Part shown: piece by piece, positions 1 through 6,305 of the stretch
Position numbering within the stretch: the first letter of the stretch is position 1
Layout of the letters: each line of letters starts with the position of its first letter
Assembly: GCA_030019105.1 (NCBI GenBank)
Contig: JASEGY010000068.1
Location: 1-11,847, forward strand
Reading direction: 5' to 3'
Length of the DNA: 11,847 nucleotides
Source of the DNA: a bacterium
GTDB taxonomy: Bacteria > UBA9089 > JASEGY01
The notes under the pieces: model-generated
Told to the model about the DNA's origin: nothing
Database searches by the model: none
Seen by the model: the letters and a program-made list of their open reading frames with translations, nothing else
Position numbers and translations under genes: made by a program

Positions 1-18
1 ATCCGCAATCTGCAATCC
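1..18 (-). repeat. Partial heptad tandem array (GGATTGC type)
   Basis: The first bases read ATCC-GCAATCT-GCAATCC, which on the minus strand is GGATTGC, AGATTGC and GGAT. This is about two and a half 7-base units and it runs off the window edge, so its true length is unknown. It is the first of four different heptad families in the window, all of which can be written as GG plus five bases. Confidence 0.55.
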
Positions 19-33
19 AAAATTGGTTTGGTT

Positions 34-48
34 GCGGCCAGAGGCCGC
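34..48. repeat. Short GC-rich inverted repeat downstream of the toxin gene
   Basis: GCGGCC and GGCCGC flank a three-base AGA loop, about 40 nt beyond the toxin stop codon. It could stabilise the 3' end of the toxin transcript. No T run follows on either strand, so it does not meet the usual form of an intrinsic terminator. Confidence 0.4.
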
Positions 49-89
49 GCTAAGCTCGACTAATCAATCGATATTCAGAAAATGGGTTA

Positions 90-371
90 CTAAAAATTCC
101 TTAGATATCTCTTTATTTCATTATGATTACCTACAATACCAAATTCTAAAAGGTCACCTTGATAGCGAAAGACAACTCGTATGTCATCGGATACCCTTGC
201 TTCCCAGAGACGAGATTTAGATCGCAACAGCTTCATACCCAGTCCCTTGGGGAGTTGTTTTCTTTCTATTGATTGGATAAGATGCTTAATGGTAGAAAAT
301 ATATTGTCCTGTTCTTCCATAGAATACTTATCAAAGGTTCTATAAAACGAAGCTTTATATTCTACCTTCAT
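90..371 (-). CDS. RelE/ParE-superfamily toxin
   Basis: A 93-residue protein that resembles the compact RelE-type toxins, many of which are mRNA interferases acting on ribosome-bound mRNA. The visible signature is a helical N-terminal half (residues 1-40), then a basic strand region containing LWEARVSDDIRVVF (W56, R59, R65) and an ending GIVGNHNEIKRYLRNF, the family's usual G-x-H-x-E finish. The length is typical and the frame is intact. Its ATG overlaps the antitoxin stop codon by four bases (ATGA, 371..368), so translation is probably coupled and the toxin is made second. Which cellular target it has (ribosome-dependent RNase, or gyrase as for ParE) cannot be read from sequence alone; the RelE-like reading is favoured by the Arg-rich strands. 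A repressing AbrB-type partner upstream supports the toxin assignment. Confidence 0.85.
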   Translation of the reverse strand: MKVEYKASFYRTFDKYSMEEQDNIFSTIKHLIQSIERKQLPKGLGMKLLRSKSRLWEARVSDDIRVVFRYQGDLLEFGIVGNHNEIKRYLRNF

Positions 372-634
372 GAGTTTTTCATCCGGCTTCTAAGATTCTG
401 GATGGCTTCTTTACCTGAGCTGAATATCTCTCCCCGGTTATCTTCGGATTCAAAAAGCCGATCTAATTTATATAGTTCTTCTTCAGTAAATTTAGGCTCT
501 ACAGTCATAGGTTGCAAGATAATCATTCCATCTTTTAAGCACACATCAAAACAATCATCTTTACCAAGGCCAAGTTCCTTGAGATATTCTTTTGGTATCG
601 TAATTTGTCCCTGAGGATTAGGCTGTCTAAGCAT
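368..634 (-). CDS. AbrB/MazE-type antitoxin
   Basis: An 88-residue protein. Residues 1-43 form a SpoVT/AbrB swapped-hairpin DNA-binding domain (QPNPQGQITIPKEYLKELGL, then a D-rich turn and DGMIILQP). Residues 44-88 form a charged helical tail (EEELYKLDRLFESEDNRG) of the kind that wraps and neutralises the toxin. Antitoxins of this type usually bind their own promoter and repress the pair. The start at 634 is chosen because GGGGGTGA lies 7 nt upstream (642..649). An in-frame ATG at 697 would add 21 residues encoded by a dispersed intergenic repeat, so it is rejected. The stop overlaps the toxin start by four bases. Pairing an AbrB-fold antitoxin with a RelE-fold toxin is a known mixed arrangement. 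Confidence 0.85.
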   Translation of the reverse strand: MLRQPNPQGQITIPKEYLKELGLGKDDCFDVCLKDGMIILQPMTVEPKFTEEELYKLDRLFESEDNRGEIFSSGKEAIQNLRSRMKNS

Positions 635-641
635 ATCATTT

Positions 642-649
642 TCACCCCC
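642..649 (-). promoter_or_regulatory. Ribosome binding site deciding the antitoxin start
   Basis: On the minus strand GGGGGTGA stands 7 nt before the ATG at 634. It supports the shorter 88-residue antitoxin over the longer frame from 697. Confidence 0.6.
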
Positions 650-660
650 GCATTTTGTAT

Positions 661-689
661 TTTTGGGGCCTTGTTCATCGTTTCGGCCA
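661..689 (-). repeat. Copy 1 of a 29-nt dispersed repeat with core TCATCGTTTCGGCCA
   Basis: This stretch matches 7933..7961 at 27 of 29 positions. It lies 26 nt upstream of the antitoxin start. The other copy lies 46 nt upstream of the AAA/nuclease gene in the same orientation, so it could be either a mobile repeat or a shared upstream regulatory element. It is also what makes the in-frame N-terminal extension of the antitoxin look like coding sequence. Confidence 0.7.
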
Positions 690-731
690 CGGTCCACAGT
701 TCACGGTCAATAGCTTGCGAGTTGCCCTCTA

Positions 732-758
732 TGGACTATGTGGACTGTGTGGACTGTG
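732..758 (+). repeat. Three tandem 9-base units (TGGACTATG, TGGACTGTG x2)
   Basis: Three contiguous 9-base units followed by a partial GACT. A TGGACT copy (757..762) also pairs with AGTCCA (775..780) across a 12-nt loop, and related GTCCAC words appear in reverse orientation near 692. The 201-nt gap 635..835 therefore consists largely of short repeats and contains no credible gene. Confidence 0.75.
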
Positions 759-803
759 GACTCTTATCCTGAATAGTCCAAACAATGAACAGGCACTAAT
801 CTC

Positions 804-831
804 TGACACCTGACACCTGACACCTGACACC
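804..831 (-). repeat. Heptad tandem array, TGACACC x4 (GGTGTCA on the minus strand)
   Basis: Four identical 7-base units end five bases before the stop codon of the 850-residue protein gene, so they lie in the immediate 3' untranslated region of that operon. There are no spacers, so this is not a CRISPR. Confidence 0.9.
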
Positions 832-835
832 TTGA

Positions 836-3388
836 TTAAATATTATCAATAAAATAGCCGAATTCCCCCAGTCTTTTTTTGACCTTTTTAACATTACTGG
901 CCTCGATAACAATGCGATAATCTTCTGCCTTGAAGATATGTTTCCTCAATATCTCATCTTTTGCGACTAAAGAAATTAATTCCTGGTCCGGTGTCAACTT
1001 ATACACGGCCATTGTTTTTTCAGGAGTTAGCGGATTGATTTTCTTCAGGATGTCATCCAGGAAGTCCTGCCAGACTTCAGGCGGTTTTGAAGAAATTTCA
1101 TCCTTAAAAAACTTCACTTTCTGCGTTATATCTTTTTTTGAATAGCATTCTTTGAGGAACGAATTATAATCTACTCTGTAATGATTATCAGCTATTTTAT
1201 CGGCAATTCTTTCTAAGGCCAGTGTCTTCAGGATGTCTTTTCCTTCTATATTGATAATCAACCTTCTTTCATCCAGGATTATATTTGCCTTTTCTTCCTC
1301 AAATTTCACCTCATATTTTTCAGTCAAACCTGAAATATAAGCCCCTAATTTTGTTAATCTTATATACTGCAAGCCGTCAAAAACAGAAAGATATTCATTG
1401 GTTTTTTCCTGAAAAAGGTCGTTTTGGGGAAGATTATAAGCAATATCAACCATTCCGAAGCCGGCCAATAAAAACATCGCGGCTTTAATAAGAGGCGCTG
1501 TTACTACGTCCTGATAAGGCCCCTCGGATATACGAACTTTTTCGTAGCTGGGATGATATTTGGTCGTATATTCTTTGTTGAAATATAAGCTATAATCAGA
1601 CTTATCAACGGCTTCCAAATATACATCCCTACAGGCGCAATATTTAATAACATTCTCGATAGAAACCCATTGAGAAGCCGGGATCGTTTTCAGAAGATTG
1701 AAGAGAGATGTTCTCGTCCTGGTTTCTCTCTGTGGATCGTAATAATACCCGCCTTTTACATGATACAATAATTCAGCCAGGCGGTAGCGATTAAAATCGC
1801 TGCCGGAAAAAAATCCATCCCATAATTGTTTTAAAGACTGAGGCGAGCTGTCAATGTTTTTTATCTGCGGAGCGTGTCTCAGGAAATCAATAATTAATGG
1901 AGTCCTGAGATATTCTAATCCATTGCTGTCATAAAATTCCTTAATGTCACCATATTTAGCCATCTGACTAATAGAGGTTTTAAGGACTTTATCCCCACTC
2001 TTGGAAAACCTTAGATTTCCCTGCTTAATATAACTATACCAGAGTTTTATCTGTCTCACGACCCGGTCATTATCTTCATAGACAAAATCTGTTTTCTTGA
2101 TGGTCTCAAGCGGAATCAGATTAGCTTCTTTGGGAAGCGGCAAGTATTGTTTGAATAATTTCCGGAGGTCATCGGACAGGTAGAAATAGTATTCATAACC
2201 TCTATAATTGTATATGCTGCTGACCTGGAATAACAGATAACTGTTATTAATCGGATTTCCGGAATAATACTTGTTTGCATCCTTTGGTATTATTTCTGAT
2301 TTGAACATCTTTTCAAACTTCTTAACATCGTGTTTTCCGCCTTCCCAGACAAGGATATTCAGTATCTTGCTCACATCTTCAGGAAGGGAGGATAATAACT
2401 TCTGAAAGGACTCTTTGTCAGAATAAACTAGCGCAAAGGCCGCCGTCAGGTCTGCTTTTTTCAGGTTGTTTGCCGATTCATTAAAAAATGGTTGTAGATA
2501 CCTGTTATATATTTTTTTGAGGATATCAGCATTATAGTAACGATCAACTATTTTCCCCATTTCTTTCTGTTTAAGGGTCTTCGGCCTCTTGGAAAGCGGT
2601 GGTTTATTGATCAATTCCGGTTTAGCCGCAGTTTTTGGCAATAGGTCCAACTGCCGGGATGATTGGTCTGACTTCCAGTTATCAACAAGGACGTTTGTTG
2701 CGGTATCCCGAATCGCCGGGTGGGGGTCACGACGAGCCAGGGTTTGGAGCATTTCTTTCACCCATGGGAACTTATATTTGTAAATTGTCCCGATTACACG
2801 GCCCCGTATTTCCGGGTTGGGATCCTGAACAGCCTTGTTCAATAAGGCCCGAACTTCTTTATGCTCAGGCGCAATTAAGCCTGCCGCCCTGACGATATTG
2901 GAATAGAATTGCCACGGGCTTGGGGCGCACATCTTAAGTAATAACGGCAGGATGGTTTCGCCTAATGCAACGCAGGCATCAACCGCTGCCCGCCGGACCA
3001 GCCGCGCCAGAGGATGCGGCGGCATGTATCCCAGATTACGCACCAGTTGAACCATCAGATTATCAGTATCTGAGGGGCTTCTTTTTGAGGTAAGTTGCAG
3101 TACCTCTTTAAATCGCCAAAGAACCGTTAATCGCCAGCGGAAAGAGCCTGAATAAGATAGAGCTTCTTTGAATTGGGCGACAAGCCAGAGGTCAAGGCGC
3201 TCGGTTTCGGCCTCATCCTTTAGCGCAGATCCAACGCAAGATACACACAGTCTGCCCATTGGCGTTTTGCAGGTGGAAACCCCTTTCTGATGACACAAAG
3301 AACAGGGTGTGCCGGACGACAGTCCTTTCGACCATACTGTGGCTGATTCTATCTCTTGCAGAATATCGCGAGGCAGACTTAAATTCAT
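836..3388 (-). CDS. Large protein with Cys cluster, HEAT-like repeats and winged-helix-like region; SNF2 partner
   Basis: An 850-residue protein whose family I do not recognise. Residues 29-51 hold a likely zinc-binding cluster (CSLCH, then a lone Cys40, then CVSC, with Cys29, 32, 40, 48 and 51). Residues about 125-237 form repeated helical pairs with HEAT-like turns (DPNPEIRGRVIG, DPHPAIRDTA). A basic, proline-rich linker follows near 250-277. The long remainder is rich in Tyr and Lys. YIRLTKLGAYISGL at 675-688 resembles winged-helix proteins and helicase-associated domains. No nuclease or ATPase motif is visible, so a DNA- or protein-binding adaptor is the likeliest role. The start at 3388 has GGGAG 9 nt upstream (3398..3402); the ATG at 3427 lacks a Shine-Dalgarno and would overlap SNF2 by 35 nt. 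The gap to the SNF2 stop is 4 nt, indicating a shared transcript and probable coupling. Confidence 0.8.
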   Translation of the reverse strand: MNLSLPRDILQEIESATVWSKGLSSGTPCSLCHQKGVSTCKTPMGRLCVSCVGSALKDEAETERLDLWLVAQFKEALSYSGSFRWRLTVLWRFKEVLQLTSKRSPSDTDNLMVQLVRNLGYMPPHPLARLVRRAAVDACVALGETILPLLLKMCAPSPWQFYSNIVRAAGLIAPEHKEVRALLNKAVQDPNPEIRGRVIGTIYKYKFPWVKEMLQTLARRDPHPAIRDTATNVLVDNWKSDQSSRQLDLLPKTAAKPELINKPPLSKRPKTLKQKEMGKIVDRYYNADILKKIYNRYLQPFFNESANNLKKADLTAAFALVYSDKESFQKLLSSLPEDVSKILNILVWEGGKHDVKKFEKMFKSEIIPKDANKYYSGNPINNSYLLFQVSSIYNYRGYEYYFYLSDDLRKLFKQYLPLPKEANLIPLETIKKTDFVYEDNDRVVRQIKLWYSYIKQGNLRFSKSGDKVLKTSISQMAKYGDIKEFYDSNGLEYLRTPLIIDFLRHAPQIKNIDSSPQSLKQLWDGFFSGSDFNRYRLAELLYHVKGGYYYDPQRETRTRTSLFNLLKTIPASQWVSIENVIKYCACRDVYLEAVDKSDYSLYFNKEYTTKYHPSYEKVRISEGPYQDVVTAPLIKAAMFLLAGFGMVDIAYNLPQNDLFQEKTNEYLSVFDGLQYIRLTKLGAYISGLTEKYEVKFEEEKANIILDERRLIINIEGKDILKTLALERIADKIADNHYRVDYNSFLKECYSKKDITQKVKFFKDEISSKPPEVWQDFLDDILKKINPLTPEKTMAVYKLTPDQELISLVAKDEILRKHIFKAEDYRIVIEASNVKKVKKRLGEFGYFIDNI

Positions 3389-3392
3389 AGGC

Positions 3393-6179
3393 TTAATCTC
3401 CCAGGACGAATTCAACATCTTCTTCATTAAGCGATTTTATGGAAGCGCCATCGCTTGAAATCAGGCTGTCAAAAAGATCACTCTTCAGCTTTTGCAGCTC
3501 CAATATCTTTTCTTCAATGGTTTCCCTTGTGATCAGCTTGTAGCTGAAGACCGTTTTATCCTGTCCTATGCGGTGAGTTCGATCAATCGCCTGGTTTTCG
3601 GCGGCCTTATTCCACCAGGGGTCAAAGATAAAGATATAATCAGCCGCGGTTAAATTAAGCCCCAGGCCGCCTGTTTTGAGGGTCATCAGAAATACCTTGC
3701 AGGTATCGTCATTCTGAAACCGGTCAACCAGGCTTTTTCTATCTCTGGTGGCACCGGTCATCAGCAAATAATCAATCCCGGCCTTTTCAAGGTCTTCGCC
3801 CAAACAATCAAGGGCATCAAGGAAGTTCGCAAAAACTAATACCTTATGACCGTTGGCCACGACATCTAAAATATTTTCCATAAGGACTTCACGTTTAGGC
3901 GAGATCATCGTCCTCTCAGTTTTGGACTCCGGGATAGAGGCTATCTGACGAAGCTCACTAAGCGCCTGAAAGATGAAGAACTGAGATTTGTTGAGGCCGT
4001 TTTGGGCAATTTGACTCTTCACTGTCTGATAATAAAAAAGACGCCTCTGGTTATAAAAGGTCTTCTGTTCCGGGGACATATCCACAAAGAGGGTTTGTTC
4101 TATTTTATCGGGCAGATCCTTCAATACATCTTTTTTTAATCGCCTGAGGATAAAGGGATAAATCTTCTTTTTCAGCTCATGCAGCGCATCTTTGTCATCC
4201 TCTTTCTGGATGGGTATTGAGTAATACTGATTAAAATCTTCTATTGATCCGAACATGGACGGATTAAGAAAGCGGAAAAGAGAATACAGCTCACCCAGGT
4301 TATTTTCAATAGGTGTGCCGCTCAAGGCCAGACGGTGTTTAGACCTCAAAAGCATAACCGCCTTTGAGATCTGGGAATTGAGATTTTTTATATTCTGAGA
4401 TTCATCAAGGATAATGCTGTAAAATTCTTCTTCTTTCAAGGCCTTAATATCATTACGCACCGTAGAGTATGTAGTCAGGACAAGGTTCTTTTCTTTGGCT
4501 TCCTCTAAATCACGATCAGGGCCATGATAGGTGTAATACGACAACTCAGGCTTGAATTTATCTATCTCATTGGCCCAATTAAAGAGTAAAGTTCTGGGCA
4601 TTATGACCAGGGAAGACTTTTTCTCTTCAGGATAAACAGCAGCAAGCAGGGCAATCGCCTGGACTGTTTTCCCCAGTCCCATGTCATCGGCCAGACACCC
4701 GCCCAAAGAATGCTGGTGAAGATATTTCAACCACTTGTAGCCGTTCTTTTGATAACTCCGAAGTTCCTCCTTTAATTCAGGAAATTTCATGCTTGATTTT
4801 TCGAGGGTATTGAAGCCCAGGAATATTTCTCTTGAATGCTTGAAGGTTTCTTTCGCAATTTTTTCATCAATCAGTTCTTCGACAATGGGCAGATCAAAGA
4901 AAGATACCTTCACCTTTTCTTTCTGTTTCTTGAATATCCGTTTCAACTTATCAAAGTAATCCTTGTTGATTATGGCATGAGTGCCGTCATTTAATGAGAT
5001 ATAAGAATTTTTCTTATATTGATTCAAGGCATCAAAAAGAGAAATGGATTGTCCTTCTATCTCTAAATTGGCATCTCCTTCTAAGAAATCTATCCCATGC
5101 GACAAAGAAAGGCTGAGCGTTGGGGTAACCGCTCGAACTTTATACGATTTTAATTTTTCAGCGCCCAAAATAGCAAACCGGGTAATGAGGTGGGTTAACT
5201 CCTTGTAAATAAACTCTCTGGCCAGAGCTTCCTCTATAATAAACAAATTATCTTCAATGAAATAGTTATTGCTGCTTTTAAGCGACCGGCGATACTTCTT
5301 GAGTAATCTGTCAATATCACTAAAGCAGGAGTGAATTTCCTCATGGAAGACATCGCTGACAACGATCTTCCTCTCCAGCTCATTCAGTGAGGCAACCCTG
5401 GCAATATCATAATTATCAAGGAAATCCGCGTCAAATCCGGGCAAAGAGGTAGAGACCCGTAAATATAACGAATTATCGGGATCTACTTTTTCAAAAATCA
5501 GGGTAGGCTGGGTGTGCTTTGGCTCTCCGGCCGCATGCCGGTAATCTTCATAATTTACCGGAATATCCTCAAAATAAGAATACAGCAGGGAAAGATATTT
5601 TTCAAGGTTTATTGGAAGCAGGGAAGTGGCAAACAGGGGGAGTTCTTTGAAGTTCTCAGAGAGCGGCTGAATCTGATAAATGCTGCTCCCGGCCAGGACA
5701 TGGTTTTCATTTAAAAAGGAGAAGCTTTCAATCGCGGCTCCCTGGTACGATTGAAGGACAATTTTACTGGCCAATGTTCCTTTGTTTTCTTCTATAAGAA
5801 CAGCAATCTTTGCCGGAGTACCATCGCTAAAACTGATAGGATTAAAGGCCCCATCGACAAGATTGTTACAATGTTGTAATTGCCAGATCAGATATTCATG
5901 TTCAGCCAGATAGATTTTATCATCAGGGGTTTCCCAGTCAATCCGAAAGCTGTTTTTATCTCTTATATTTTCAATAGATTTTAATATCTCCCGGGTGTGG
6001 CCGCTGTAATATTCATAGCTTGCCTCAATTTCCTTTTGGTTTTTGTCAACCACCGTAATATACACACCAACTTCATCGAAGTCCAACTGAAAAAATACGG
6101 CAGAGACAGCGGGCTTCTTTTTAATAAGAGTTCTTCTTCTTTTCAGTCTTTCAAAGATATCGATTTTCCTGGTTTTCAT
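3393..6179 (-). CDS. SNF2-family DNA translocase (Swi2/Snf2 helicase-like ATPase)
   Basis: A 928-residue superfamily 2 ATPase expected to translocate on double-stranded DNA and remodel protein-DNA complexes. Motif I is DDMGLGKT (Lys504), motif II is LDESQN (Asp592-Glu593), motif III is SGTPIEN, motif V is TGGLGLNLTAAD, and motif VI is DRTHRIGQ (Arg867, Arg870, Gln873). The motor spans roughly residues 470-900 and appears complete. Residues 1-460 are an N-terminal region without any SWIM Cys/His cluster; the part ending near residue 430 (SLSHGIDFL..YISLNDGTHAII) resembles the associated region of bacterial SNF2 proteins. The start at 6179 is preferred because the longer in-frame ATG at 6281 would translate through an inserted inverted-repeat element. 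GGGGTGAG (6193..6200) lies 13 nt upstream, rather far. The 3' end is 4 nt from the zinc-HEAT gene. Role in defence, repair or transcription recycling is unproven. Confidence 0.92.
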   Translation of the reverse strand: MKTRKIDIFERLKRRRTLIKKKPAVSAVFFQLDFDEVGVYITVVDKNQKEIEASYEYYSGHTREILKSIENIRDKNSFRIDWETPDDKIYLAEHEYLIWQLQHCNNLVDGAFNPISFSDGTPAKIAVLIEENKGTLASKIVLQSYQGAAIESFSFLNENHVLAGSSIYQIQPLSENFKELPLFATSLLPINLEKYLSLLYSYFEDIPVNYEDYRHAAGEPKHTQPTLIFEKVDPDNSLYLRVSTSLPGFDADFLDNYDIARVASLNELERKIVVSDVFHEEIHSCFSDIDRLLKKYRRSLKSSNNYFIEDNLFIIEEALAREFIYKELTHLITRFAILGAEKLKSYKVRAVTPTLSLSLSHGIDFLEGDANLEIEGQSISLFDALNQYKKNSYISLNDGTHAIINKDYFDKLKRIFKKQKEKVKVSFFDLPIVEELIDEKIAKETFKHSREIFLGFNTLEKSSMKFPELKEELRSYQKNGYKWLKYLHQHSLGGCLADDMGLGKTVQAIALLAAVYPEEKKSSLVIMPRTLLFNWANEIDKFKPELSYYTYHGPDRDLEEAKEKNLVLTTYSTVRNDIKALKEEEFYSIILDESQNIKNLNSQISKAVMLLRSKHRLALSGTPIENNLGELYSLFRFLNPSMFGSIEDFNQYYSIPIQKEDDKDALHELKKKIYPFILRRLKKDVLKDLPDKIEQTLFVDMSPEQKTFYNQRRLFYYQTVKSQIAQNGLNKSQFFIFQALSELRQIASIPESKTERTMISPKREVLMENILDVVANGHKVLVFANFLDALDCLGEDLEKAGIDYLLMTGATRDRKSLVDRFQNDDTCKVFLMTLKTGGLGLNLTAADYIFIFDPWWNKAAENQAIDRTHRIGQDKTVFSYKLITRETIEEKILELQKLKSDLFDSLISSDGASIKSLNEEDVEFVLGD
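3398..3402 (-). promoter_or_regulatory. Ribosome binding site inside the SNF2 3' end
   Basis: GGGAG, located in the last codons of the SNF2 gene, stands 9 nt before the ATG at 3388. It decides the start of the downstream 850-residue protein and fits translational coupling. Confidence 0.55.
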
Positions 6180-6198
6180 CGCTGCTTTCTTTCTCACC

Positions 6199-6206
6199 CC
6201 TCTTTT
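6199..6206. repeat. Left 8-bp target duplication CCTCTTTT
   Basis: It is identical to 6298..6305, exactly flanking the element at 6207..6297. Its minus-strand form AAAAGAGG abuts the SNF2 ribosome binding site region. Confidence 0.75.
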
Positions 6207-6297
6207 GTATCCTCTCAATATTTCGGGGCAGTTGTGGGTAGAAACCAGGTTTCTTGAAGAAACCTGGTTTCTGCACCCCAAGTTATTGAGAAGATAC
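6207..6297. mobile_element. 91-bp MITE-like element with terminal inverted repeats and 8-bp target duplication
   Basis: The ends are GTATCCTCTCAATA (6207..6220) and TATTGAGAAGATAC (6284..6297), which pair with one mismatch in 14. The exact 8-bp direct repeat CCTCTTTT sits immediately outside each end. The interior is almost entirely a double palindrome (6240..6272). There is no coding capacity, so it would need a transposase from elsewhere. It shares its end sequence with the element at 9628..9756. It sits directly after the AAA/nuclease stop codon and before the SNF2 gene. No transposase family is assigned; several families duplicate 8 bp. Confidence 0.8.
6240..6272. repeat. 33-bp double palindrome (AGAAACC/GGTTTCT), copy 1
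   Basis: AGAAACCAGGTTTCT, TGA, AGAAACCTGGTTTCT: each 15-base half is itself an inverted repeat around one central base, and the two halves pair with each other as 16-base arms around one base. Flanking GGGT/ACCC extends the stem with a small bulge. The same 33 bases occur at 7974..8006. In RNA it would form a strong hairpin between two operon genes, but no T run follows. Confidence 0.9.
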
Positions 6298-6305
6298 CCT
6301 CTTTT
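6298..6305. repeat. Right 8-bp target duplication CCTCTTTT
   Basis: It matches 6199..6206 perfectly and ends at the base before the AAA/nuclease stop codon (6306..6308). It marks the insertion point of the MITE-like element. Confidence 0.75.

Noticed and set aside
23..614. Plus-strand open frames opposite the toxin-antitoxin pair
   Set aside because: They are antisense to two genes with clear family signatures and show no domain or ribosome site.
635..697. 21-residue N-terminal extension of the antitoxin from the ATG at 697
   Set aside because: It is encoded largely by the dispersed repeat that also occurs upstream of the AAA gene, and the proper ribosome site precedes the ATG at 634.
804..831. 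CRISPR array from short repeats
   Set aside because: Units are seven bases long and contiguous without spacers; no cas gene is present.
836..6179. DISARM, Zorya or BREX defence system
   Set aside because: A SNF2 protein is present but there is no DNA methyltransferase, DUF1998 protein, phospholipase-like protein, ZorA/ZorB motor pair or BREX core gene in the window.
6180..6281. 34-residue N-terminal extension of SNF2 from the ATG at 6281
   Set aside because: It would translate through the inverted-repeat element and its target duplication, which is inserted sequence.
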